Source: an uncultured Oscillibacter sp. (GTDB taxonomy: Bacteria > Bacillota > Clostridia > Oscillospirales > Oscillospiraceae). Taken from it: DNA of 15,288 nucleotides. The stretch spans positions 1-15,288 of the forward strand of contig CAMMCS010000027.1 of the NCBI GenBank assembly GCA_946494635.1, read 5' to 3'. The notes under the pieces were generated by a model that had not been told where the DNA came from, searched no databases, and saw only the letters and a program-made list of their open reading frames with translations. Shown here piece by piece: positions 1-11,100 of the stretch (position 1 is the stretch's first letter; every line of letters begins with the position of its first letter). The position numbers and the translations under genes were made by a program.

Positions 1-854
1 GGCCCCTGAACTTCCTGTTCTCCCAGTGGAAGCGGCTGCTGAACCTGATCTTCCGCCCCTCTGAGGACCCGGGCATCACAGAGGAAGAATTGATCACCAT
101 GGTATCCGAGGCGGAGAACGAGGGCGGCCTGGACCAGCATGAGAGCCAGCTGATCCGTTCCGCCATCGAGTTCGGGGATCTGGAAGCCGGGGACATCCTC
201 ACCCCCCGGGTGGACATTGTGGCGGTGGAGGACTCCGCCACAATGGACGAGATCGCTGCCGCCTTCGCGGAAAGCGGCTACTCCCGCCTGCCGGTGTACC
301 ACAAGGATGTGGACGACATCGTGGGCGTCATCCACGAGAAGGACTTCAACGCCGCCCGCTACCACGGGCAGCATGACATCTCCGGGTGCATTACGCCGGT
401 CCACTACACCACCGCCAACGCGGAGCTGGGCCCCCTGCTGCGGACACTGCAGAAGAAAAAGACCCACATGGCCATCGTGGTGGATGAGTACGGCGGCACC
501 GAGGGCCTGCTGACCATGGAGGATATCCTGGAGGAGCTGGTGGGTGAGATCTGGGATGAGCACGACGAGGTAGTGGAGTCCTTCCGCAAGCAGGCGGACG
601 GGAGCTACCTGGTGGCCGCAGGCGCGGATCTCACCGACCTGTACGATCTGTTTGCCATCCGGGGCGACAGCGACGCCAGCACCGTCTCCGGCTGGGTCAT
701 CGACCAGCTGGGCCGCCTGCCCCTGGCCGGGGACCACTTCCAGGCGGAGGGCCTGGACGTCACCGTCACCAAGGTGGACCACCGCCGGGTGCTGGAGGTC
801 CGGGTGGCTCTGGCGGAGGAGCCGGAGGACGCCGAGAGCGGCGCCGCCCGCTGA
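1..854 (+). CDS. CNNM/CorC-HlyC (TlyC-like) membrane protein, 5' truncated
   Basis: The frame is open from base 3 to a TGA stop, giving 283 residues with no start in the window, so the gene begins upstream. The internal TTG at 90 lies inside conserved sequence and is not taken as the start. The visible part begins at the end of the transmembrane CNNM (DUF21) region, followed by the linker with motif GITEEEL. Then come two CBS domains (first around ILTPRVDIVAVE through VIHEKDF, second with VVDEYGGTEGLLTMEDILEE) and a C-terminal CorC/HlyC domain around residues 200-275. Family members are integral membrane proteins implicated in Mg2+/cation transport; the old name hemolysin is probably misleading. 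The VDEYGGTEGLLTMEDILEE block is the family hallmark, so identity is secure although the exact substrate is unknown. It is followed by a GC hairpin and a same-strand gene. Confidence 0.93.
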   Translation, partial: PLNFLFSQWKRLLNLIFRPSEDPGITEEELITMVSEAENEGGLDQHESQLIRSAIEFGDLEAGDILTPRVDIVAVEDSATMDEIAAAFAESGYSRLPVYHKDVDDIVGVIHEKDFNAARYHGQHDISGCITPVHYTTANAELGPLLRTLQKKKTHMAIVVDEYGGTEGLLTMEDILEELVGEIWDEHDEVVESFRKQADGSYLVAAGADLTDLYDLFAIRGDSDASTVSGWVIDQLGRLPLAGDHFQAEGLDVTVTKVDHRRVLEVRVALAEEPEDAESGAAR

Positions 855-869
855 TCTGTTCCAGACACG

Positions 870-904
870 CCGCCCGTCCCGCCGGGATCCCGGGGGACGG
901 GCGG
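870..904 (+). terminator. GC-rich hairpin after the CorC-like gene
   Basis: Arms 870-880 and 894-904 are perfectly complementary over 11 bp. The intervening bases 882-893 are themselves a 12-bp palindrome, so the stem can extend almost to closure. Only a weak T-rich tail (TATGTTTCCTTTCC) follows, so termination is plausible but may be partial. The hairpin contains no part of the next gene if that gene starts at 930. Confidence 0.55.
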
Positions 905-920
905 TATGTTTCCTTTCCGG

Positions 921-925
921 GGAGG
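921..925 (+). promoter_or_regulatory. Ribosome binding site deciding the start at 930
   Basis: GGAGG at 921-925 lies 4 bases before ATG 930. The alternative in-frame ATG at 906 sits directly after a terminator-like hairpin and has no Shine-Dalgarno sequence, and the extra 8 residues (MFPFRGGA) match nothing expected. This favours 930. Confidence 0.6.
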
Positions 926-929
926 GGCC

Positions 930-1985
930 ATGTATATTTACTCATTGAGCCAGTGGCTGCTGTTCTTTTTCATCTACTGCTTCTGCGGCTGGGTATGGGA
1001 GTCCTGCTACGTCTCCGCCAAGCGGCGGCAGTGGGTAAACCGGGGCTTTCTCCACGGCCCCATGCTGCCCATTTACGGCACCGGCGCCATCATCATCCTG
1101 CTGGCCACCATCCCGGTGCGGGAAAACCCCGCCCTGGTGTTCCTGCTGGGGATGCTGGCCGCCACGGCGCTGGAATACGTCACCGGCGCCGCTATGGAGG
1201 CCCTGTTCAAGGTCCGGTACTGGGACTACTCCCAGCAGCCCTTCAATCTGGGCGGCCACATCTGTCTCACCTGCTCCCTGGCCTGGGGCGCCTTTTCCGT
1301 CCTGCTGGTGCGCTTTCTGCACCCGCCGGTGGAGTCTCTGGTGCTGCGGCTGCCCGCCTTCCTGGCGGACCCGCTGGCGTTCCTGCTGACCATTTACACC
1401 ACCGTGGACGCTGTCCGCTCCTTCCAGGCCGCCATGGACCTGCGGGAGGTGCTCACCCGCCTCACAGAGGAGAACGAGGACCTGCGGCGGCTGGCCCGGC
1501 GGGTGGAGGTGTACTCCGCCTTTGCAGAGGATGACCTGCGCCGCTTCCGGGAGAAAACGGAGGTGGACCGCCTGCTCCGCCAGCAGCGGCGGGATGCCGC
1601 CCTCCGCCAGCTGCAGGACACGCTGAACCGCCAGGCGCAAAAGCATCAGGCCCGGTGGGAGGACGCCCTGCGCCGCCGGACAGAGGCCAAGCTCCAGGCC
1701 CTCTCCAACATCCGGGAGGCGCTGGAGGCCTATCAGGCCCGGCTGGAGAACGCCACAGACCTGGCCGGCGAGGCGCTGGAGGCCCGCCGGGGAGAGATCC
1801 GTCAGCTGCTGGAGCGCCTGCGGGACCGGGAGTCCGCTGTCCGCTCCCGCACGGCCCGGCGCTATCGGCAGGCGCTTCGGATCCTGCGGGGCAACCCCTC
1901 CGCCAGCACCAGGGCCTTCTCCGAGGCGCTGGATTCCCTGCGGAGCCTGCTGGACCGCCGGGACGGCGGCGGGGAGCAGCCATAA
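930..1985 (+). CDS. CmpB-type (PF06541-like) membrane protein with long coiled-coil tail
   Basis: This is a 351-residue protein starting at ATG 930. Residues 1-165 look like the 'putative ABC-transporter type IV' (CmpB) family. About five hydrophobic segments are visible (roughly 8-25, 47-62, 66-85, 110-130, 143-163), with family signatures FCGWVWES, RGFLHGPMLPIYG, ALEYVTGAAME, YWDYS and FNLGGHICL. Family members in Clostridia are small membrane proteins of unproven transport function; many are annotated ABC permease without biochemical support. From about residue 170 to 335 the chain is highly charged and rich in Arg, Glu, Leu and Gln with heptad-like spacing, which suggests a long cytoplasmic coiled coil. 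This tail is longer than the simple family core. The gene is followed by strong hairpins and converges on the giant surface-protein gene. Confidence 0.85.
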   Translation: MYIYSLSQWLLFFFIYCFCGWVWESCYVSAKRRQWVNRGFLHGPMLPIYGTGAIIILLATIPVRENPALVFLLGMLAATALEYVTGAAMEALFKVRYWDYSQQPFNLGGHICLTCSLAWGAFSVLLVRFLHPPVESLVLRLPAFLADPLAFLLTIYTTVDAVRSFQAAMDLREVLTRLTEENEDLRRLARRVEVYSAFAEDDLRRFREKTEVDRLLRQQRRDAALRQLQDTLNRQAQKHQARWEDALRRRTEAKLQALSNIREALEAYQARLENATDLAGEALEARRGEIRQLLERLRDRESAVRSRTARRYRQALRILRGNPSASTRAFSEALDSLRSLLDRRDGGGEQP

Positions 1986-1990
1986 TCCAT

Positions 1991-2023
1991 GGACCAGGCG
2001 CGGCCTCTGGCCGCGCCTGGTCC
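1991..2023 (+). terminator. Perfect 15-bp hairpin just after the CmpB-type gene
   Basis: Arms 1991-2005 and 2009-2023 pair perfectly around the 3-base loop TCT, starting 5 bases after the TAA stop. No T-run follows on either strand. It is either an mRNA 3'-end stabiliser or an incomplete terminator working with the next hairpin. A small third hairpin (TTCCGG-CCG-CCGGAA, 2047-2061) lies between them. Confidence 0.45.
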
Positions 2024-2073
2024 CGGCTTCTGCGCCGGCAGCTGTATTCCGGCCGCCGGAAGATCCGGCAGGC

Positions 2074-2120
2074 AAAGACCGCTCCGGCGGGCCCGCGGGC
2101 CCGCCGGAGCGGTCTTTTTT
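2074..2120 (+). terminator. Strong intrinsic terminator, 44-bp perfect palindrome
   Basis: Bases 2074-2095 and 2096-2117 are perfectly complementary (22 bp, centre GGGCCCGCGGGCCC), followed by T at 2115-2120 on the plus strand. This is a clear Rho-independent terminator for the plus-strand operon. Read on the minus strand it follows the stop of the giant gene by 35 bases, but the T-tract there is only TTT, so it may act bidirectionally with lower efficiency on that side. Confidence 0.85.
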
Positions 2121-2151
2121 CAGAGATTGCGTCCTTCTGTGGGCGTTTCGC

Positions 2152-5100
2152 TCACCGCCAGTACTCTGTGCCGTCCTCCACGCGGTAATCGTGGCGGTTG
2201 GCCGCCTCCATGATGCTGTAATAAGCCCAGTGGGTGGCAGGCACGTCGGTGAAGCTCCGGATCTCATCCGGGTGGTTGTTGATGTACGCCTGGTCGGCCA
2301 CACGGCCCAGCATCCGGTTGGTGATGGCCGCCACCTGCGCCCGGGTGACCGTGGCGTTGGGGCGGAAGCTCCCGTCGGAGTAGCCGTTGATCCAGCCGAA
2401 GCCGGCTGCGCCGGTGACCTCCTCATAGTACCAGGCGTCCGCCGGCACGTCGGTGAAGGCCTTGCCCGTCGGGGCTTCCACGTCGGCAAAGCGCATGGCG
2501 ATGACCGCGAACTGCGCCCGGGTGATGGGCTGGTTGGGCCGGAAGGTGCCGTCGGAGTAGCCGTTCACGACCCCCAGGGCGGAGATCACGCGGATCGCCT
2601 CAGCGCACCACATGTCCTCAGGCACGTCCTGGAAGGTCATCCCGCCGGGCACGTCCTTGTCCAGCAGAAGGTTGTAGAACATCTGGGCCACCTGGCCCCG
2701 GGTCATGTTGGCGTCGGGGCGGAAGCTCCCGTCTCCGAAGCCGTTGAGGAACGCGTTGTGATCCACCGTGTTCAAAAGGTCCGCCACGCCGGTGGCGTTG
2801 GGATCTGCCAGCTGCTCCAGCCGGCGGAAGGAGGCCTCGATGGTGTGGTCCTCCCGGACGTTCTCAAAGGTGTAGCGGCTCACGGCGCCCACGCTGTCGC
2901 CGTCCACGATCACGTCGTCGATGGCATAGCCCTCGTCGGCGCTGATGCGGAAGGTCTGGTCGTCGCCGCGGCTTACGCGCACGGTGCCGCTGGGGGAAAT
3001 GCTGCCGCCGCTGCCGGCGTCTGCCTCGATGGTGTAGCGGGTGTCCCCGCCGCCGCCACCGCCGCCTCCGCCGCCACCCCCGCCGCTGCGGGAGATGGTC
3101 ACGGTCACGCTGTCGGTGCGGCCGGCATAGGCTCTCAGGCCGGTGGCCGTCACCGTGTAGGTGCCGATGTCCACCATGGCGTTGATGGCAGCCTCCGTCG
3201 TGGTGTAGGCGGTCGTCGTGCCGCCGGTGGTAATGGTCAGGGTATAGTCGCTGTTGATGTCCAGCGGGCTGCTGTTGTAGGTCACGGTGATGGAGCCCGC
3301 CTTGGCGGTGCCGTCATAGGTCCAGCTGGTCCTGGCCACGGTCAGCTCGAAGGGGAACACCTGGCCCTGGCTGGCCTTGATGGTGAAGTACACCGTCTTT
3401 TCTTCCCCGTCGTAGTTGCCGATGCCGGTGACGATGGCCCTTGCCTGGGTGGTGGGTTCCGTGTTGTCCGCGTAGGCCACGGTGTAATCCCGGCCCTCCG
3501 TCAGGATGGTGTTGGGATCGTCCGCGTCCCGGACAACCACATCGGGCTCCACCGCCTTTCCGTTGTTGTAGTCCTGCTCCGGGATGTCTTCCACCGTGAA
3601 GCCCCTCGCGGCAGGCCGGATGGTGAACTCCTGAACTGCCATGCCGGTGAAGTTGTTGCCTGCAGCGGTGATAAGCGCGTAGCCGGTGCCGGCGTCCACG
3701 TTGTTCCTGTAGCCCACCGTATAATCCGTGCTGCGGTCAGGGTCGCCCGGGCCGGTGACGGTGACATCAGGCTCCACCGCGCTGCCAGTATAGGCGGCGT
3801 TATCCACAGAGATGGTCAGGTCGCTCAGGTCTCTCTGCTGGATGAGGAACACGAAGGTGCCGGTCTGGCCGTCGTAAGGGCTGCCGGAGACGCCTGTGGC
3901 GGTGACCACATACAGGCCCGCCGCGCCCAGCGTGGTGGCTTCCTCGTAGAGCTCGCCCTTCACCGGTGTCCCCTCGTTGGGATAGTAGTCGTAGGTGAGG
4001 GTATACGCGCCCTTGTCATCCACCTCCGTGGTGCCGGAGTACACCCGGATGGTGCCGTTGATGTCTTTATCGCCGTAGGTGTAAATTTCGGATGTGCCGT
4101 CGTTGAGGGTCAGCGCGCCCGCCTTCGCCGGCAGCAGGGTGTAGGTCAGCCGGATCTCGCCCTCATAATTGTCGCTGACATCGAAGCTGACGGTAATGGT
4201 GTAGGTGCCCACCTGGGTGAAGGTCAAAACGCCGTATTCATCGGGCTTCACACCGCCGGAGCACGTCACGGTGTAGTCCGTGCCGTACACCAGCTCCGTG
4301 CCGCCGAAGGTGACGGTGGCCTCCGCGTGGTTGGTGGCATTGTCATTGACGTAGCCGAAGTACCGGTCAAGCACCGCGCTGAGGGAGCTGGCCTCTCGGG
4401 CGTCGATGGCAAAGGTCTTGTCATCCCCGTCGGTGAAGTTCACGGAGGTGCCCAGCGCCCTTACCGTGACGGTGCCGGTGCCGGAGATATTTGTGCCGTA
4501 ATCGACCTCGTAGTCCATACCGGGCGTCAGGGTCTCGGTGTAGCTGCCGCTGCGGAACACCACGGACACACCCGGCGTGATCTGGCTGCCGGTATAGGGA
4601 TAGCTGGCGTCCACTCCCTGGATCATATTGGAGGTGATGCGCGCCTGGTCGATCTGCACCACAGCGGAGTCATATACATCCTGGGCGCCGGCCGCGGAGA
4701 TCACAAAGTAGACCGTGTAGGTGCCGGCGTCCTTGAAGGTCGGCTCTTCTGGGCTATAAGGCGCGGTTGATTCAACCGTATTGTAGCGCACCGTATAATC
4801 TGCAGGGCTTGTGACTGTCAGGTCGATCCCGTGCTCCTGGCCGTTATAGGTGACCTGCTTATCCTGGACGGTGTACTGGATCATGTTCGCCGCTGCGGAA
4901 ACCGTCAGGGTATAGCTGGAGGTCGCCGGGTTATAGTTGTCGTCGCCCGACAGCTCCGCGGTGATTCTCGTTGTCCCGCAGTTCTTCAGCGTCAGCACGT
5001 ATGTATCTTCCGAAGCAAAGTCCGCGATATCCGTCAGGGTGCTGGTGTATTTGACCGTTCCGCTGTAATTGGGCAGAAGCGTTTCGAGATCCTTCAGGTT

Positions 5101-8100
5101 CCCGCTATAAGTTCCAGCCTCGAAGGCGGCGGTAGCGGTGTCTGCCTCAAAAACGTCTTCCGGCAACGCCCTGGAAATGACAACCGAGAAGGTGTCCCCG
5201 TCCTCGATATAATCATCGGCCGTTGCCGTCCAGGTAATCTCATATGTGCCGGCATCCGTGGCGGCGGGCAGATTTTCTTTGCTCCAGCCAGAGCCAATCG
5301 TCTGTCCGTCCTTGGTGACGGTGAAGGCGATGGTCATATCGTCCGTCGCCCCCCGGACGCTCACCAGCTCATGCTTCTGGCCGTTATAGGTCAGGCCGCT
5401 GATCGGCAGCACGCTCAGGCGCATGCTGCCTGCGGAGATGCGGAGCTCATAGGATGCGTTTGTGCCCTCCTTCACCGTATAGTTGCCGTTCGGTTCAACG
5501 CTGATGGTGGCCGTAACGGTTGTGTCGCCCGTGGCGATGGGCGTCACGACGCCCTCCGCATCCACCTCCGCTTTGGTAGAATCCCCAACGCTGTAGACAA
5601 CGGTCACGCCCTCCGGCATTGTGCTCAGTTCCGTGCCGCCGTCTCCGACAGAGGCGTTGGTGAAGATCAGCGGGTTTTCCACCGGCTGGCCCACATTGCC
5701 GTTGCGGGAGCGATACTGATACCGCACCGTCAGCTCCGCGGGCTTGATGGTGTAGGTGCCGGACACAATTTTAATCTCGTAGTTGCCCGCCTTTTCACCG
5801 CTGTGATCTGCCGTGATGGTATAAGTGCCCTGATTTACAGGCGTCTCGTCACCAACGAACTTGGGCGCAATCACGAGGCCGTTCTCATCATCGTCGTTGA
5901 CGATGCCCGCGCCTTCACCATTTGTAAGAGCGCTGGTATAGGTCAGCTTGTTCAGGGTTGCACCATAGAAGCTCTCCTGATCTTCCAGCGTAATGGTGAT
6001 GGGCCGCTTTGTCACCTCGTAGTCGCCGTTGGTGACCGTAACCCGGTAGTTGCCCACCTGAGTCGGGGTGCCAGCGGTGATTTCCTCTCCATCTGCCTCG
6101 GCATAGATCTTGTAGCTGCCGCTGACATCACTGCGCGCTGTGGCATCCGTGGCCAGGGTCAAACCCGCCACCTCTGTCTCGTCTGGTGCCAGGCCGCTCT
6201 TGTTTTCAGAGTTTGTGTCCTCATACTGCGGTGTTTTGCCGCTCAGATCCGGCGTTTCGCCGTAAATACCATCGTCATCGCCGATGATGACATTGATAGG
6301 CCGCGGGGTGATGGTGAACTTCGGTGCATCCGCCGCCAGCTGGAGCTTGTAGTTCGGGCTGACAACGAGCTGTTCCAGGTTCAGGGCATAATCGCCGGCA
6401 TCCTCGCCGGGGTCGCGGGCCAGCTCGCCGGTGATGGATGCTCCATCACCATCCACCAGCCCCTCCGGCGTATAGCCGATGTCCGGGTCTTCCTCGCCGT
6501 AGACCTTGGTCAAATCATCTTTCTCCGGCGTGATGGTGACGGTTTTCGGCGTGATCTTGCCGGCGGCGGTCTCCGTCACGGTCAGGGTGCTTGTTCCGGA
6601 CGGGGTGCCGCTGCCCACATACTTGTAATTCCCAGCGGTGGCTTCATCCTTGAAGGTCACCGTATAGGTCACATTGATGTGGTTCCCCTCGGTGACATCC
6701 TTGTTATCATAGGCCGCTTTGGCAGTGACCGTAATTTCATCTGCCTTTTTGCCAGCCGTGATTGTCAGCACGGGATCCAACTTAGCATCCACTTCGGCAT
6801 TGCCGTCGTAGGCCTTATCCACCTTCCCCGTAAGGCCGCTGGAGAGGGTGAACTCCGCCGGGGAGACCACCGCCTCGAAGTCACCGGTATGGGTGCCGTA
6901 GTTGGCGGTAACGATCCGGTAATACACCGTGTATGTGTCGGCATTGGTGACCTTGAGGGTGCTGGGGTCTGTCGTCTCCGTGCCGCTCTCACCCAACTTG
7001 TAGTAAATGGTGCAGCTGCCCTCCAGTGATGAGCCGTCTGTTTCCGTTACTGTCACGCTGCCCACCGGATGGGCCTCGCCGTCGTAATAGTCCTCATAGC
7101 CGTTCGTGGTGACGGTCAGGGCCTCCTGTCCGGCGGGGTCGATGTCCACGGTGACCTGTGCGGTGGCCGTGGTATAGTTGTCGCCACTTCCGGGGGTATA
7201 GACGGCCGCCAGGTAGTAGGTGCCCGCCGCGGAGGGGATGTTGCCGCCCCCGTTGGGGTTCACATACTCCGTTTTATAGTCAGGATCTTCATAGAACGTA
7301 TAGGAAACGGAGCCATTGGGATTCGTGCCGGCCGCCGACACGCCCGCCGGCTTCGCGGCGGTGGCCTTGTAGTCCTCTTCCACCGTCAGCTCACTGCCGT
7401 CAAAGGTGGTGGTGATCTGCCCGCCCTCAGCCTCGTCAAAGGTCAGGGCCGGTGCCACAGCGGTGATGCCCACGGTGACGTCGGCAGTCAACTCGACCTT
7501 GGCGATGATGTAGTTGTCCATATCGCTACCGGACAGGGCAAAGTCAGCCTCCTCGATGCCGGTAACGGTCTTGTTGCCCACATCGGCGTCCGTTGTCTGT
7601 CCCTGGGCACCGGCAGCCAGCCCCACGGAGACGTTATCGTTCGCCACGTTCCCTCTGAACGTGATGCCGCCGTCTTCCTTCTTCAGCGTCACATCCGTCT
7701 CGCCGTCGTACGTCTTGTCCCAGGCGGCGACGCCGCCGGTGACGGTGATGGGGGCCTTTGTAATCTCGCCGGTGTGCTCCCGGGTCACTGTGCCCGTGCC
7801 GTCATCCCCGGCGGTTGCTGCAACGCTTCCGAAGGTGTAGTTGCTGATATTGGCTCCGCCCGTGGGCTCCAGGGTGTAGGTGATGGTGAGCGGCTTGTTG
7901 TCTTCGGCGTTTTTGTCCTCAAATTCGCCGGAGGCGGTGACGGTGAAGCCCTCGCTTCCGATGGCGCCGATGACGGAGAAGTCAATCCCGGTTTGATCCA
8001 TCGTCTCAAGACCGTCATACGGTTTTTGGGTCTTGGGGTCACCTGTAATGGTCACGTCCTTGGGCGTGATGTTCACCTTGATCTCGCCGATCTCCGTGGT

Positions 8101-11100
8101 GTAGCCGTCGGCGGAGACCTTGTACCAGTAGTGTTTGCCCTCGCCGGTGCTGTCCGCCACGTCTTTGACGTAGAGAGGAGAGTCTTGCCACCCCGAGGTC
8201 TCCTCCGTAGGCCGTGTGGCGCTCTGCATCACTTGGACTTTCGCACCCGTGATGGTGTCCCCGATCTTCACCGCTTCTTTGGCGAGGTCGTGGCCATCGC
8301 CGTCGTAGGTCTCGCTGTAGCTGGCCTCGATGGTGCCCACGCTGGCTTCCTCGATGGTGATTGGCACCGCGTCGGAGGTTTCATTGTAGTTGTCATCCCC
8401 CGGGTAGGTGACCTTCAGCCAGTAGTCGCCGGGATTCACGGGAGTTCCCATGGCATCAATATCACCAGCCGCGAGTACATCCTCTTCCGTTTCGTATTCA
8501 TCGCCATCATAGAAGGCGTATTCCAGCTCCAGGGCAGGCTTCGCCGCGCCCTCATGGGGGGCGGAAACCGTGGCCTTCTTATAGCCGGGCGTATCGCTCG
8601 TTCCCTCGGGAATGGCGCTGCCGTTGTAGGTGTACTCCGTCTCGACATCCTTCACGTCAATCGTGGGCGTGCCCTTGGCCACGTTGACCTTGTAGCTGAC
8701 CGACGTCTCCTCAATCATGATAAGGCCGCTGTTGGGATCTTTCACGGCCGCGGCGGTGACGGTGACGGTGGCCTCGCCCACCTTCAGGGGCGTCACGGTG
8801 CCGGTAACAGCGTCTACGGTCACTACGCCGGTTCCGTCATCCGCGTAGCTGATGCTGCCTCCATTGCCGCCATTGGCTTCACCCGTAACACGGATGATGT
8901 CGTTCAGGGTGATTTCCACGGGGGTACCCGCAACCACCTCAGTCCCATCGTCTTTTTTCAGGGTGATGGTCTGGTCGGCGGTGGTGATTTCAAAGGTATA
9001 GCTGCAGATCCCCGACTGGTAGTTGGTGCAGCTATCCGCCACCTTGACCTCCATCGCATAGGAGCCCGGCGCGGAGACGTGGATGGGGCCGTTTGTCCAT
9101 TCTGTTTGTGCCTGTGCATCTCCGCCGGTGGGCGTGTAAGTATAACGGTAAGACAGGGCGGCTTCTTGCACCCCATGTGTCGGCCAGCCGGAGATCGTGG
9201 GTGCCGGCACATCATAGCCTGCCGCCGAATAGGGCATAGACAGTTTCGTCTTTTCCGGCTCCGCCAGCGTCAGCGTGGCCTTTTCGATGGTGACCCGCGT
9301 GAAAAGCGACCCGCCCTTGATCTCATAGTTCGTCGCAGGGTAGTCATAATTTGCCGTCACGGTATATCTTCCCGCGTTGGTGTGGGTGGGGTCGGCCCCG
9401 CTGTAGGTATAACCGGTAAACGTAGCTGTGTCGTCTTCCTTCATCTGTTCATTTAGAGCAGCCGTAAGCGCCTCCACCGCAGACGTCGGCGCCTCATACG
9501 GCTGGCCGTCATAGGTCTCGTTCGTAAGGCTCCATGCAGGGAGGTTCAGCTCTGCCGGCGTGATGGCCCAGTTGGGATTCGTGAAGGCCAGCTCCAGTCC
9601 CCCGCCCGACGGCGCGCCAGTCCCTACCCAGTAGTAGTTGTTATCCGTGAGCCTTGCAGAGACGGTGTAGTTCCCCGCATCCTTTGCACGGCCTTCCTCG
9701 ATGGTAAACGCGACAATCCCCGTACCCTTGAACACGCCCTGGATGGTGGTTCCCTCCATTTTGTACTCAAAGATCTGGCTCGAAGGAAGCGTTACCAGCT
9801 GCCGATAGTCACCGCTATAGACGTAAGACCGGACACTCGTGCTGATTGTTGGCGTCTGCACTGACCGTTTGCCAATCGACCAGGGGATTTTCACAGACGG
9901 TTCGTCCTCTTCCTGCCCCAGCCAGCAGTGGTTGGCAAAGGCCTCCTCTGTCAGCGTCGCCGTGGCGGTGTATCCCTTGGCATCCACGCCCGTATTGCCG
10001 CTGACCTCATAGAGCGCGTCCGCGCCCGGATCCGCCACGCCGGTCTGGCTCCGGCCATTGTACACCAGCCCCTGGACAGCCTGCGGCAGCGCCTCCGGCC
10101 TCTTGTACACATGGACATCCCTGATAAGCTCATACGGGTCTCCATAGCTGGGATTGGTCAGCGTGATGGCAACCCGGTAGTCTCCGGCATTTTCGATGGG
10201 AGCAATGTCAATGGAGTTGCCCTCACCCTCCATCTGGGCAGTGCCGTTGCCGGAGCCGCTGGTGCCGTTGATCCTTTCATACGTCCACGCGATCTCTGTG
10301 CCCGCCGGGACGAGGAGCAGGCGGATGGTCTCCTTCGCGTCATCGCCGTAGGTGGGATTCAGCGCCATGGCCTCTACGATGCTCCAGTCCCCATAAACAA
10401 TCTCGTAGCGGTGGGTAATGGTGACGGTGCCGCTGGTTCCCACTTCCACCACATTGATATCATAGGGAGCGTCCGTCGTCCCGTATACAAACTTTGTTTC
10501 CGGATCCACGAAGTAGACGCTGGCGTCGTATGTATAGGTGACGGACACCTCGCCGGTCCACTCCGCATCCCGCGGAGGCGGGGTCATCTCGCTATAACTG
10601 TCGTTGTAATACAAAATCTCCGGCTCGCTGATTCCTTCCTCAGGGGCGCCCGACACCGTGATCGCCACACGGCTTCCGTCCTGCGTCACCAGATTGCTGG
10701 CTCCGCCGAAGGCGATCCGGGAGAAGTCCAGCTCCTGCCGCTCCACCAGCACGCCCACCTGCAGATGGGTGGTTTCAACGCTGCTGGCCGTGACAGGGTT
10801 CTTGTCCGCGTCCACCAGATAGGAATACGTCTCCGGATCCGGCGTGAAGGTCACAGGAAAATACTGAACTTCGTTGTTGTTATAGGTCAGAGGAGTATCC
10901 GGCTCGTCCCATTCTAAAGTGCCGCCGTCAACCTGGGGCAAATCCACATCCCTCAGGGTCTGCTGCGTCTCACCGGAGGCGGCGTCGGCCTTGAGCAGGA
11001 TCTCTACTGTTTGCTTTTCCGCATGATCCGGATTATGATTGCTGTTCTGGCATACAAAGGTAACCGTGGAACCGCTGCTTCCCGTGATCTGGCCGTCATC

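Noticed and set aside
1991..2023. Integron attC-like or attachment-site reading of the perfect hairpin near the convergent region
   Set aside because: No conserved core triplets (GTTRRRY-like) and no integrase next to it; it is simply a strong hairpin after a gene.
942..2489. Minus-strand 515-codon frame across the CmpB-type gene and the end of the giant gene
   Set aside because: It overlaps two well-supported genes and runs through strong terminator palindromes; the composition is typical of a shadow frame.
2191..9456. Three very long plus-strand open frames opposite the giant gene (2191-4770, 4831-7029, 7069-9456)
   Set aside because: They lie antisense to a gene with clear signal peptide, repeat modules and SLH domains. 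Their products are low-complexity strings of G, V, A, R, D and H without family motifs, and no RBS was seen. They arise from GC3 bias and few stops on the complementary frame.
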